Part shown: in pieces, positions 35,410 through 43,971 of the stretch | Layout of the letters: each line of letters starts with the position of its first letter | Position numbering within the stretch: the stretch's first letter is position 1 | Source of the DNA: Candidatus Thiodiazotropha endoloripes | GTDB lineage: Bacteria > Pseudomonadota > Gammaproteobacteria > Chromatiales > Chromatiaceae | Reading direction: 5' to 3' | Assembly: GCA_001709035.1 (NCBI GenBank) | Contig: LVKA01000015.1 | Location: 410,663-474,662 of the forward strand | DNA length: 64,000 nucleotides | Made by a program: the position numbers and the translations under genes | Notes under the pieces: generated by a model | What the model was told of the DNA's origin: nothing | What the model saw: the letters and a program-made list of their open reading frames with translations, nothing else | Databases searched by the model: none

Positions 35410-36039
35410 TCACTCTTTCGAGCTGCTTTTACCGCTCATGTTTTTCGGCGCCCTGAATGAGGACTCCCGATAGGAGACACCCCGGGCCATCACACTGGCA
35501 CTGCGGTTGATGATGCGACTGCGATAGACGTCGGAGATCACATCCGCATCACCGGCAAGCAGGGCTTTGGTGGAACACATCTCTGCACACAGTGGCAACT
35601 TACCTTCAGCAAGTCGGTTCGAGCCATATTTACGATGCTCATCCGAGCTGTTGTCCGACTCCGGACCACCGGCGCAGAAGGTGCATTTGTCCATCTTGCC
35701 ACGGGTGGCGAAGGCGCCATCTTCCGGAAATTGAGGTGCGCCGAAAGGACAGGCGTAGAAGCAGTAACCGCATCCAATACAGATGTCTTTATCGTGCAGC
35801 ACCACGCCATCCTGGGTGGTATAGAAACAATCCACCGGACAGACTGTTGCACAGGGGGCGTCAGAACAGTGCATGCAGGCCACTGAGAGAGAGCGTTCTC
35901 CCTCATCCCCGTCGTTGATGGTCACTACCCGACGACGGTTGACTCCCCAGGGCACCTCGTTTTCATTCTTACAGGCAGTCACACAGGCATTGCATTCGAT
36001 GCAACGTTCAGGATCACAATAGAATTTCATTCGTGCCAT
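35410..36039 (-). CDS. fdhB: Formate dehydrogenase iron-sulfur (beta) subunit
   Basis: 209 residues. Four 4Fe-4S motifs in the FdnH/FdhB order: CIECNACVTAC, CMHCSDAPCATVCP, CIGCGYCFYACP and a split CTFCAGG...CAEMC. No C-terminal membrane anchor as in E. coli FdnH, so it is of the shorter soluble type that docks between the alpha subunit and the cytochrome. 27 bp after fdhA. Confidence 0.95.
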   Translation of the reverse strand: MARMKFYCDPERCIECNACVTACKNENEVPWGVNRRRVVTINDGDEGERSLSVACMHCSDAPCATVCPVDCFYTTQDGVVLHDKDICIGCGYCFYACPFGAPQFPEDGAFATRGKMDKCTFCAGGPESDNSSDEHRKYGSNRLAEGKLPLCAEMCSTKALLAGDADVISDVYRSRIINRSASVMARGVSYRESSFRAPKNMSGKSSSKE

Positions 36040-36066
36040 GTCGTATATCCTCTGTTAAACCCGCGC

Positions 36067-38964
36067 TCAGGCTTTCGTGATGCGACACAGGCTGCACTTG
36101 GTTTCCTGCATCTGTGTAACGGAGTCGTAGCCATAGGTCATGGCCGTGTTACAGGCTTCGCCCAACACATAGGGATCGGCCCCTTCGGGATACTTATCGC
36201 GCAGATCCTTGCCCAGGAAATGGCCGCCGAAATGGAACGGCATAAAGGCCACACCGGAGCCAACTCTGCGGGTTACCATGGCTTTCACCTTGATCTTTGC
36301 GCCTTCGGCACCTTCCAGCCAGACATCATCGCCATCCTTGACTCCGGCGTTGTTGGCATCCCTCGGATGCATCTCGACAAACATATCCTGCTGCAGTTCG
36401 GCCAGCCAGGCATTGGAGCGGGTCTCATCGCCACCGCCTTCGTACTCAACCAGACGCCCCGAAGTGAGAATGATCGGGTAGTCCTTCGAGTAGTCCTTCG
36501 CCTGGATCGATCCGTAACGCACCGGTAGACGATAGAAGGACTTGCGGTCTTCATAGGTGGGATACTTCTCCACCAGATCTCTGCGACTGGTATAGAGTGG
36601 CTCCCGATGAATCGGCACCGGATCGGGGAAGGTCCAGACCACGGTACGGGCCTTGGCGTTACCGAAGGGTGCGCAGCCATGTTTGATCGCCACCCGCTGG
36701 ATGCCGCCGGAGCGGTCGGTCTTCCAGTTCTTACCCTCCGCAAGGGCCTGTTCTTCGGGGGTCAGATCGTTCCACCAACCAAGCTTCTTCAACAGTTTAT
36801 CGGTAAATTCCGGATAGCCGTCCTTGATCTCCGAGCCCCTGGAATAGGCACCGTCCGCCAGCAGGCTGACGCCGTTGCGCTCCACCCCGAACCTGGCTCT
36901 GAAGGTCAGGCCGCCGTTGGCCACCGATTTACTGGTGTCATAGAGATTCGGTGTTCCCGGATGACCCATCTCAGCGGTGCCCCAACAAGGCCAGGGCAGA
37001 CCGTAGAATTCACCATCACAGGGACCACCCTCTGCCAGCAGTGAGGTATAGTCGAAGGTGCCCCAGTTCTGCTGTTGCTTCTTCATCCGTTCAGGACTCT
37101 GACCGGTATAGCCGATGGTCCACATGCCTCTGTTGAACTCCCGGGTGATATCCTCGATCAGCGGTTCATCGTTGGTCACCTTGATGTTCTTGAACAGTTC
37201 GTTGGCAAATCCGAGTTTGTTTGCCATCCGATACATGATGGTATGGTCCGGTAATGACTCGAACATCGGCTCGATCACTTTATCCCGCCACTGCAAGGAA
37301 CGATTTGAAGCGGTCACCGAACCATAGGTTTCGAATTGGGTTGCCGCCGGCAGCAGATAGACACCGTCGGTTCGATCATGCATCACGGCAGAGACGGTGG
37401 GATAGGGATCGACGATCACCATCATATCCAGCTTCTCCATCGCCTTTTTCATCTCCGGACCACGGGTCTGACTGTTCGGCGCATGTCCCCAGAGCACCAT
37501 CGCCCGCACATTATCCTTTTGTGCAATGTTGCCCTTCTCTTCCAGAACACCGTCGATCCAGCGGGATACCGGTATCCCCTTGGTGTTCATCACTGGAACA
37601 TCCTTACCCTTGGACTGTTCGTAGCTTCCCTGATCGAAGCGCCCTGCGATGTAGTCGTAATCCACATCCCACACTTTGGACCAGTGGCCCCAGGCTCCTT
37701 TCGAGAGTCCGTAATAACCGGGCAGTGTGTGGGAGAGCACACCGAAGTCTGTGGCACCCTGAACATTGTCATGTCCACGAAAGATGTTGGTGCCACCACC
37801 GGAAACCCCCATATTGCCCAGGGCCAGCTGGAAGGCGCAGTAGGCGCGTGTGTTGTTGTTGCCAATGGTGTGCTGGGTGCCACCCATACACCAGATGAAG
37901 GTGCCCGGGCGATTATCCGACATGGTCTTTGCCGCGGCATAGACCTGGTTCTCAGGCACACCGGTTACCCGCTCCACTTCATCGGGTGTCCACTTGGCCA
38001 CCTCTTTTTTCACCTCTTCCAGACCATAGACGCGCTGACGGATGAACGTTTTATCCTCCCAGCCGTTTTTGAAGATGTGATAGAGCATGCCCCAGATCAG
38101 CGGCACATCAGTACCCGGACGCAAACGCAGAAACAGATCCGCATGGGCTGCGGTACGGGTAAAGCGTGGGTCGATGACGATCAGCGGTGCGTTGTTCTCC
38201 TCTTTGGCCTTGAAGACATGCTGCAGGGAGACCGGGTGAGCTTCGGCAGGATTCCCGCCGATAATGAGAATCGCCTGGGAATTGTGAATATCGTTGTAGG
38301 AGTTGGTCATCGCGCCGTAACCCCAGGTGTTGGCAACACCGGCTACGGTGGTGGAGTGACAGATGCGCGCCTGATGATCCACATTGTTGGTGCCCCAAAA
38401 GGCGGCAAATTTACGGAACAGATAGGCCTGTTCGTTATTGTGTTTGGCCGATCCCAACCAGTAGACCGAATCGGGCCCGGACTGCTCACGAATCTCCAGC
38501 ATCTTGTCGCCGATCTCATTGATCGCCTGTTCCCAGGAGACCCTTTTCCATTTGCCGTCGACCAATTTGGTAGGGTATTTCAGTCGACGTTCGCCATGAC
38601 CGTGTTCTCTGACCGAGGCCCCTTTGGCGCAATGGGCGCCGAGATTGAAGGGGTGATCGAAGGCCGGTTCCTGGCCTGTCCAGACACCGTTGTGCACCTC
38701 GGCTATGATGCCGCAACCCACAGAGCAGTGCGTACAGATGGTCTTCTTCAGCTCGACCTGGCCACCTGCTGTATCCGTGGCGGCTTCAGCCCGTTTGATC
38801 ATCCCAGGGGTAAAACCTGTGGCCAGCGCGGCACCGCCAGCCATCAAACCTGAATTACGCAGAAAGCTGCGCCGACTCATCGTCTTGCCAGCAGCTGATT
38901 GCTTCGATGGCGCCTGGGCTTTGTTGAGTTCGGTTACAGAGTCAGAGATCTTGTGTAGTTTCAT
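36067..38964 (-). CDS. fdhA: Formate dehydrogenase catalytic (alpha) subunit, cysteine type, periplasmic
   Basis: Oxidises formate to CO2 with a Mo- or W-bis-MGD cofactor. 965 residues. A twin-arginine signal (SRRSFLRNSG, Arg31-Arg32) exports it folded. The 4Fe-4S site is Cys77/Cys80/Cys84/Cys112 followed by Lys114. The metal ligand is Cys202 followed by His203 (DHQARICHSTTVAG), where E. coli FdnG has selenocysteine. The MGD-binding domains run to GEACNTAMTYGYDSVTQMQETKCSLCRI at the C-terminus. It is flanked by a Tat-signal small protein and a TorD chaperone. With tupABC nearby, tungsten is a serious candidate metal; sequence alone cannot decide. Confidence 0.96.
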   Translation of the reverse strand: MKLHKISDSVTELNKAQAPSKQSAAGKTMSRRSFLRNSGLMAGGAALATGFTPGMIKRAEAATDTAGGQVELKKTICTHCSVGCGIIAEVHNGVWTGQEPAFDHPFNLGAHCAKGASVREHGHGERRLKYPTKLVDGKWKRVSWEQAINEIGDKMLEIREQSGPDSVYWLGSAKHNNEQAYLFRKFAAFWGTNNVDHQARICHSTTVAGVANTWGYGAMTNSYNDIHNSQAILIIGGNPAEAHPVSLQHVFKAKEENNAPLIVIDPRFTRTAAHADLFLRLRPGTDVPLIWGMLYHIFKNGWEDKTFIRQRVYGLEEVKKEVAKWTPDEVERVTGVPENQVYAAAKTMSDNRPGTFIWCMGGTQHTIGNNNTRAYCAFQLALGNMGVSGGGTNIFRGHDNVQGATDFGVLSHTLPGYYGLSKGAWGHWSKVWDVDYDYIAGRFDQGSYEQSKGKDVPVMNTKGIPVSRWIDGVLEEKGNIAQKDNVRAMVLWGHAPNSQTRGPEMKKAMEKLDMMVIVDPYPTVSAVMHDRTDGVYLLPAATQFETYGSVTASNRSLQWRDKVIEPMFESLPDHTIMYRMANKLGFANELFKNIKVTNDEPLIEDITREFNRGMWTIGYTGQSPERMKKQQQNWGTFDYTSLLAEGGPCDGEFYGLPWPCWGTAEMGHPGTPNLYDTSKSVANGGLTFRARFGVERNGVSLLADGAYSRGSEIKDGYPEFTDKLLKKLGWWNDLTPEEQALAEGKNWKTDRSGGIQRVAIKHGCAPFGNAKARTVVWTFPDPVPIHREPLYTSRRDLVEKYPTYEDRKSFYRLPVRYGSIQAKDYSKDYPIILTSGRLVEYEGGGDETRSNAWLAELQQDMFVEMHPRDANNAGVKDGDDVWLEGAEGAKIKVKAMVTRRVGSGVAFMPFHFGGHFLGKDLRDKYPEGADPYVLGEACNTAMTYGYDSVTQMQETKCSLCRITKA

Positions 38965-38982
38965 TCCGGTACCCTCGATGAC

Positions 38983-39195
38983 TCAACGGATCGTGGTCTT
39001 GTAGTAGGCAGCAATATGAGGTGTCAGTCGATAACCTTTCTGAGACTCCGACTTCTCCTCACTGGCCTCATCCAGAGAGGCGGCTGTCAGACCGGGAAGA
39101 GCGGCTATGGCGGCCACACCGACACCAGCTCCGGCGGTACCCCGCAGAAAGGCCCTGCGTTGGTTATCCGGTGTTTGTCTGGACTTCTTATTCAT
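38983..39195 (-). CDS. Small Tat-signal protein of formate dehydrogenase clusters
   Basis: 70 residues: NQRRAFLRGTAGAGVGVAAIAALPGLTAA is a twin-arginine signal, followed by a short charged tail ending in KGYRLTPHIAAYYKTTIR. Proteins of this size and pattern are regularly found just upstream of fdhA in proteobacterial formate dehydrogenase operons and are thought to be a small subunit or export helper. 18 bp before fdhA. Confidence 0.85.
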   Translation of the reverse strand: MNKKSRQTPDNQRRAFLRGTAGAGVGVAAIAALPGLTAASLDEASEEKSESQKGYRLTPHIAAYYKTTIR

Positions 39196-39242
39196 CGACT
39201 CTTCCTCCGTTGGATAGTCATTCGATCATTACTGGTTTCACT

Positions 39243-39911
39243 TCATACGGTCATATTCAGGTAGCGCTTTTCCAATGCCATATAGGCGGATCCGAAGCGT
39301 CCCACGGCCTTATAGAAGACAGCTGACCTGGCTTCACTCAAATCCGTAAAAAACCGCTCCAGCCAACCGGCCATATGGGCTTCGAAAAACTCTGCCTGCA
39401 ACTGAAAGGGCTGTGATTCCTGAATCAGGATGGCCATCACTTCACACAGTGCCGCCACATGATCTTCCGGTTCGGTAACACCTTGCTGGCGTTGAAAGCC
39501 CAAACGGACCAGATCATCACGCAGGCGTCCCAATGGCCTCTCCATCAGAAAACCGGTCTGATACCAGGATCCGTATGGCACCAGCTCTCCCCGACCCATG
39601 CCGATAAACAGATTGTGAAACTCATCGTCAACAGCGCCACAGTTCGAACTTGCCGCCGACAGTCCCAACATGGTCATCGACAACGCCAACTCATCAACCT
39701 CCGAAGTCAGCTCGGTGAATGCGGAAACCTGACTCAGCACCTGCTGATCCGGTGGATTCCTAAGCAATTGTGCCAACATGCCATAGGCACCGACCCGACA
39801 CTGCTGCTCTTCATCCAGACCAATCACCTCACCGGCATAGCTTGACTCTTCGGTTCTCCACTGGTTGTTAATTGAGTTGTTTTGCGTCCTGGGGCTCAGG
39901 TCATTCATCAC
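39243..39911 (-). CDS. TorD-family chaperone
   Basis: 222 residues, all-helical TorD/DmsD-type chaperone for a Tat-exported molybdoenzyme. The family motif is visible in DDEFHNLFIGMGRGELVPYGSWYQTGFLMERPL, and the C-terminal half contains EDHVAALCEVMAIL. Position in the fdh operon indicates formate dehydrogenase alpha as the client. Two adjacent ATG codons at the start (MMNDL) make the exact start ambiguous by one residue. Confidence 0.9.
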   Translation of the reverse strand: MMNDLSPRTQNNSINNQWRTEESSYAGEVIGLDEEQQCRVGAYGMLAQLLRNPPDQQVLSQVSAFTELTSEVDELALSMTMLGLSAASSNCGAVDDEFHNLFIGMGRGELVPYGSWYQTGFLMERPLGRLRDDLVRLGFQRQQGVTEPEDHVAALCEVMAILIQESQPFQLQAEFFEAHMAGWLERFFTDLSEARSAVFYKAVGRFGSAYMALEKRYLNMTV

Positions 39912-40004
39912 ACGCTCCTCGGATAAAGCAATTGCAAGCCGTGGACCAAATCCACGGGTAAAAAAATGACAAAAGGGGAATTGAATGGCGTAGCATCGGT
40001 GGTT

Positions 40005-41615
40005 TTATTGGCGAATCTGTCCATCCATCGCGTCCGGGTCTTGGGCAATATCAACCACTCGGCACTCATCACAGAGACTCAGACGCCTGATTGCCCGTTC
40101 ATTTTGAAACATGTAGTGGTCACTGAGTCGGCTGCGCATCTTCTCGATCACCGAATGGGTCGCGAAGGGCTTGCCACAGGAGACACAGTGAAATGGCTGC
40201 TCTTCGTGCAGGGTACGCGGCTGCTTTCTGCTCTCAGCATCGAACAACAGCCTGGGGGCAATCGAGATCGCATCCTCGGGACAGGTGCTGGTGCAGAGAC
40301 CGCACTGCAGGCAGTTGGCCTCGACAAAGCGGAGTTGCGGCTGCTCACCCGAACCGCTCTGCAGCGCTTTCCCCGGACAGACACCGACACAGGAGAAACA
40401 GAGGGTGCAGGCGTGGCTGGAGACCGTGACACTACCGAAAGGAGCGCCCTGACTCAGACTGGCCATGGGTTCCGCCTGTTTTGACTGGCTGTAGAGGTGG
40501 TCGATTGCCAGATAGGCGGTCTGACGCTTATCCCCAAGTCCGGAAAAACCGGCTGTTTCCAACTCAGGCATCTGCGAATGGGCTTCAACCTGGTCTGGCT
40601 GGACCAGTCTGATCACCCCGGCAGGATAGCCCATGGCGGTCAGAATCTCTTCAGCGGTGGTCAATTGCTGCTGCAGGGCGTCACTCACACCGGCGGACAT
40701 CTGCTGACGATCCACCAGCCAGACCGCCCTGGCGCCATAAGCCAGAGCCGAGAGCCAGACCTCCAGCCCCACACTGGCCAGCTCTTCCACCTGCATCACC
40801 AGGTGATTGCCCAGCGCTGGCTCTGCAAAGGATTGATCGCCCTCCCCGGTGATCAGCAGCAGCGGATCCACGCCTCCCGCGTCACGGTAAACAGAGAGTA
40901 GTTTTCGCAACCGCTCCAGGGTGTCCTTTACACTGGGGTAGACATAGCGTATTGCACCGCTTGGGCAGACTGTGGCACAGGCTCCTCCGCCCTGACAGAG
41001 ATAGGCGTTCACCTCGATGGTCTCAGCCAAGCTGCTGATGGCTTCCGCGGGACAGACATCGAGACAGCGGCTACAGGCTGTTTTTCCCGATCGACCATGG
41101 GCGCAGATCTGCGGGTCGTAATCGAAATAGCGAGGCTTTTCGAACTGCCCTTTCATCTCCCCCATTGCACCAATCACCTGATCCAGTTCTGCATCATCCC
41201 CGGCACAGTGGAAATAGCCAGGCGGTGTCATTGCCCGATCCAACAGGGGCTCAGTGGATAGATCAAGAACCAGATCCACAGCCAGAAGCTCATAGTTGGC
41301 CTGCCCGGCCTCTCCGAGATGGATCTTGAAATCTCCCAGATAGCCATCAATCTCAATCGCCCGCCCCCCAAGCGGCACCAGCGGCGCCCCCGGCTCTTCG
41401 GCGCCAGCGGTGAGTATTACCATGGGGTGCAACTGATCACCCAGCCCCGGGGCAACCTCCATCGCCCGGTGATCACCGATCACTGCCAAACGCCCGCGGC
41501 TCTGGTAGTTAACCAGCCCTGTGGCCTCAATTCTCACCCGCCCCATGGCGGCCTGGGCCTCACGCCGGGCCTGATGATTGATCTGTTGAATGGTGTTGTT
41601 GTTCGTCTCGTTCAT
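40005..41615 (-). CDS. Multi-cluster 4Fe-4S protein of formate dehydrogenase clusters
   Basis: 536 residues. After an N-terminal domain without cysteines come two 4Fe-4S sites (CAHGRSGKTACSRCLDVCP; CQGGGACATVCP), a central domain (about 230-390), then two more ferredoxin sites (CTLCFSCVGVCP; CLQCGLCTSTCP) and a C-terminal pair CVSCGKPF ... CDEC that looks like a zinc or iron knuckle. Such proteins accompany DUF3305/DUF3306 and fdhA in many proteobacteria; their exact role is not established. Cytoplasmic by lack of a signal. It overlaps the DUF3306 gene by 4 bp. Confidence 0.85.
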   Translation of the reverse strand: MNETNNNTIQQINHQARREAQAAMGRVRIEATGLVNYQSRGRLAVIGDHRAMEVAPGLGDQLHPMVILTAGAEEPGAPLVPLGGRAIEIDGYLGDFKIHLGEAGQANYELLAVDLVLDLSTEPLLDRAMTPPGYFHCAGDDAELDQVIGAMGEMKGQFEKPRYFDYDPQICAHGRSGKTACSRCLDVCPAEAISSLAETIEVNAYLCQGGGACATVCPSGAIRYVYPSVKDTLERLRKLLSVYRDAGGVDPLLLITGEGDQSFAEPALGNHLVMQVEELASVGLEVWLSALAYGARAVWLVDRQQMSAGVSDALQQQLTTAEEILTAMGYPAGVIRLVQPDQVEAHSQMPELETAGFSGLGDKRQTAYLAIDHLYSQSKQAEPMASLSQGAPFGSVTVSSHACTLCFSCVGVCPGKALQSGSGEQPQLRFVEANCLQCGLCTSTCPEDAISIAPRLLFDAESRKQPRTLHEEQPFHCVSCGKPFATHSVIEKMRSRLSDHYMFQNERAIRRLSLCDECRVVDIAQDPDAMDGQIRQ

Positions 41616-42154
41616 GCGGGGGTCTCTCGGTTGTCATTGCCATCGTCATCGGATGGTTGTTGGTCAGTAGGCGGATGCGGATCCTCCGCTGAGGTTTCAT
41701 CCTTGCTCTCCACTGCAGCCGTTGCAGACTCACCCGGTTCCGCCTCAGCCAGGGCCTGCTGCTCCACTTCTTTCTGCTCTTGCACCTCTAGCTGATGCTT
41801 GAGATCGGCGGTGATCACATCGCCGAGGGCTTCGAACTTGGTAAAGTCCTCCGCATAGTCATCCAGGCCGTCACAGAGATTGAAATCACTGCCGTGGAAG
41901 AGTTTGCGCAAGGCTATCTTACGAAGCGGCTCTGAGACTTTGGGAGAGAGAAAACCGCTGTAGTCGGAAGAGTCGTTGAGCGACTCCAGGGGTGGCATAT
42001 CCTCATCACAGGGTTGTTCCAGCGGCTGTTCCGCTTCGGCCTGCTCGACCAGAGGCTGCTGAGAGGCCAGTTTTCGATCTGACCAGCGCCTGATAAAATT
42101 CTCATCACGGCTGTTTCGCAGCTCATTCAGAGGCTTTTTTTCATCCCGCTCCAT
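41612..42154 (-). CDS. DUF3306 protein of formate dehydrogenase clusters
   Basis: 180 residues from the ATG at 42154 (MERDEKKPLNELRNSRDENFIRRWSDRK), which overlaps the end of the DUF3305 gene by 14 bp; the longer open frame upstream is not family-like. The core PPLESLNDSSDYSGFLSPKVSEPLRKIALRKLFHGSDFNLCDGLDDYAEDFTKFEAL is the DUF3306 signature. The C-terminal 60 residues are acidic and low in complexity. Known by association with fdh operons; function unknown. Confidence 0.88.
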   Translation of the reverse strand: MERDEKKPLNELRNSRDENFIRRWSDRKLASQQPLVEQAEAEQPLEQPCDEDMPPLESLNDSSDYSGFLSPKVSEPLRKIALRKLFHGSDFNLCDGLDDYAEDFTKFEALGDVITADLKHQLEVQEQKEVEQQALAEAEPGESATAAVESKDETSAEDPHPPTDQQPSDDDGNDNRETPA

Positions 42155-42659
42155 GAGAGTCCCTCTCAGACTTTCGCCAATCCGCCCGTTTGCGTTTGCT
42201 GCGCTTGGTTGGCACATAGTGGGCAAGTACAAAGGCCTCAGCCCATTGATAGATCTCGGCCGGAACCGGAACGGCGTAGATTGCCTCATCACCCTCCAGA
42301 TAGGCGTGAGCCTCATCAAAACTGAAACTCACCATAAACGGGGTCGGTGTACCGTCATCCGACATATCGGCAACCACATAACAACAGGGGTTTGCAGAGA
42401 GCAGATTGTGATAATAGCTTTCGCACTCATCCTCATGCAGCCTGAGCTTGAAACCGGCATGCAGGTAACGGCTGGTCTCCTGCTGCTCGTAAATCATCTC
42501 CGCCTGTTTCGAATTGGCCGTTGTACCGGTTGCCAGCACACCCACGGCTTCCCATTGATAGGGCTGCCATCGATTGGCGCTGGGTGACTTTTGCGTAATC
42601 ACCGATAGCGAGAACTCCCGGGGCAGGTCGTCACCGATTCTCTTCTGTGATGCAGACAT
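42141..42659 (-). CDS. DUF3305 protein, first gene of the fdh operon
   Basis: 172 residues from the ATG at 42659, preceded by AGGAGGTG. The DUF3305 core is visible in VITQKSPSANRWQPYQWEAVGVL and FKLRLHEDECESYYHNLLSANPCCYVVA. Paired with DUF3306 in formate dehydrogenase clusters; function unknown, presumably assembly. It is the promoter-proximal gene, 27 bp after the predicted start of a sigma-54-type transcript, and heads a series that runs through fdhA to fdhB. Confidence 0.88.
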   Translation of the reverse strand: MSASQKRIGDDLPREFSLSVITQKSPSANRWQPYQWEAVGVLATGTTANSKQAEMIYEQQETSRYLHAGFKLRLHEDECESYYHNLLSANPCCYVVADMSDDGTPTPFMVSFSFDEAHAYLEGDEAIYAVPVPAEIYQWAEAFVLAHYVPTKRSKRKRADWRKSERDSHGAG

Positions 42660-42696
42660 GCTCGACACCTCCTGATAGGAACCTTCTGGAGTGAAC

Positions 42697-42712
42697 CGCA
42701 AGTTATGTACCA
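42697..42712 (-). promoter_or_regulatory. Sigma-54-like promoter of the fdh operon
   Basis: On the minus strand TGGTACA-TAAC-TTGCG has the GG/GC dinucleotides exactly 12 bp apart as in the -24/-12 consensus TGGCACG-N4-TTGC, with three differences over the consensus positions. The predicted start near 42686 leaves a 27-nt leader with the AGGAGGTG ribosome site of the DUF3305 gene. Confidence 0.6.
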
Positions 42713-42786
42713 GAAAGCCGATGTGGAAAATCGGCAGAGAATTCACGGCACCGGAAAATAATCCAAAAATTGGAGCTGTGGCAAAA

Positions 42787-42830
42787 CAGGGCAAAATGTC
42801 CCGTTCTTATTCACTGAGTGAGACATTTAA
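42787..42830. promoter_or_regulatory. Candidate enhancer sites between the fdh and moaA operons
   Basis: GGGC-AAAAT-GTCCC (core of 42787-42803) is an inverted repeat, and TGAGAC (42819-42824) lies one 32-bp step further. They resemble the pair upstream of tupA (TGAGAC-AAAAT-GTCCAA and TGGGAC-CATTT-GTCTCA, 34 bp apart). They are placed roughly midway between two divergent sigma-54-like promoters, about 85-90 bp from each. Confidence 0.45.
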
Positions 42831-42886
42831 TACCACCACCTGCTCTCACCCCACGTAGCATGGGCCTTAAATGGGGTATAGGAATC

Positions 42887-42902
42887 CGGTATGACTCTTG
42901 CT
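42887..42902 (+). promoter_or_regulatory. Sigma-54-like promoter of moaA-fdhD
   Basis: CGGTATG-ACTC-TTGCT keeps the GG and GC dinucleotides 12 bp apart and a good TTGC(A/T) -12 element; the -24 element is weaker than consensus. The predicted start near 42913 is 26 bp before the moaA ATG. Confidence 0.45.
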
Positions 42903-42938
42903 CATAGAGAACAAGCGCTTATTGAGAGACCCTGATCC

Positions 42939-43961
42939 ATGTCCGAAACAAATAATAAACCGGCCGCTGAAACCCATCGCCTGACTGACCGCTTCAATCG
43001 TCAGATCACCTATCTGCGTATCTCGGTCACTGACCGCTGTGATCTACGCTGTGTCTATTGCATGTCTGAAGATATGAAGTTTGTCCCCAGGTCGCAGCTG
43101 CTGACCCTGGAAGAGCTCTATCGGGTTGCCCAGAGTTTCGTTGAGATGGGGGTGCATAAGATCCGCATCACCGGCGGCGAGCCTCTGACTCGACGGGGTA
43201 TCATGCAGCTGTTTCAGGCACTCGGCAGACTGCCCGGCCTGAAAGACCTGACCCTGACCACCAACGGTACCCAGCTGCCCCGCTATGCCAAGGCTTTGAA
43301 GACCGCCGGAGTTACCCGGATCAACATCAGCCTGGATACCTTGCAGGCGGATCGTTTCCACGAGATGACCCGGGTTGGCGAACTACAACGCACCCTGAAC
43401 GGTATCGACGCCGCCCTGGAGGCCGGTTTCAAACGGCTGAAGATCAATACGGTGATTCTCAAGGATCGCAATCATGATGAAGTGGTCGACCTAGTGCGTT
43501 TCGCAGAAGCTCGCGGTATGGACATCAGCTTCATTGAAGAGATGCCGCTTGGGGTGATCAGCGATCATGATCGGCAACAGGTCTACTACTCTAGTGACCA
43601 GGTTCTACAGGATATCCAGCAACACTACGAAACGATTCCAACCACTGAAACCACCGGTGGACCGGCCCGCTACTATCGCCTGAATGGTTCGCAAAGCCGG
43701 GTGGGATTCATCTCACCTCACAGCCACAATTTCTGCGAACACTGCAACCGGGTGCGCCTGACCGCAGAAGGGCGGCTATTGCTCTGTCTAGGCCAGGAGC
43801 ACTCCATGGATCTGCGCCGTGTGGTACGCGCCAATCCACTTGATGACGCCCCCTTGCGTCAAGCCATCATCGATGCCATGGAGATCAAACCCAAAGGACA
43901 TGAGTTTGACCTCAGCAGCCAGCCGGTGCTGTTCCGGCATATGAATGTTACCGGAGGATGA
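42939..43961 (+). CDS. moaA: GTP 3',8-cyclase MoaA
   Basis: Radical SAM enzyme that starts molybdopterin synthesis. 340 residues. The N-terminal cluster is Cys34/Cys38/Cys41 (CDLRCVYC); the C-terminal second cluster motif is SHNFCEHCNRVRLTAEGRLLLC; and the protein ends in the conserved Gly-Gly (NVTGG) needed for activity. It is divergent from the fdh operon and followed by fdhD. Both products are needed to make active formate dehydrogenase, which explains the grouping. Confidence 0.96.
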   Translation: MSETNNKPAAETHRLTDRFNRQITYLRISVTDRCDLRCVYCMSEDMKFVPRSQLLTLEELYRVAQSFVEMGVHKIRITGGEPLTRRGIMQLFQALGRLPGLKDLTLTTNGTQLPRYAKALKTAGVTRINISLDTLQADRFHEMTRVGELQRTLNGIDAALEAGFKRLKINTVILKDRNHDEVVDLVRFAEARGMDISFIEEMPLGVISDHDRQQVYYSSDQVLQDIQQHYETIPTTETTGGPARYYRLNGSQSRVGFISPHSHNFCEHCNRVRLTAEGRLLLCLGQEHSMDLRRVVRANPLDDAPLRQAIIDAMEIKPKGHEFDLSSQPVLFRHMNVTGG

Positions 43962-43971
43962 GGTGACCGCA

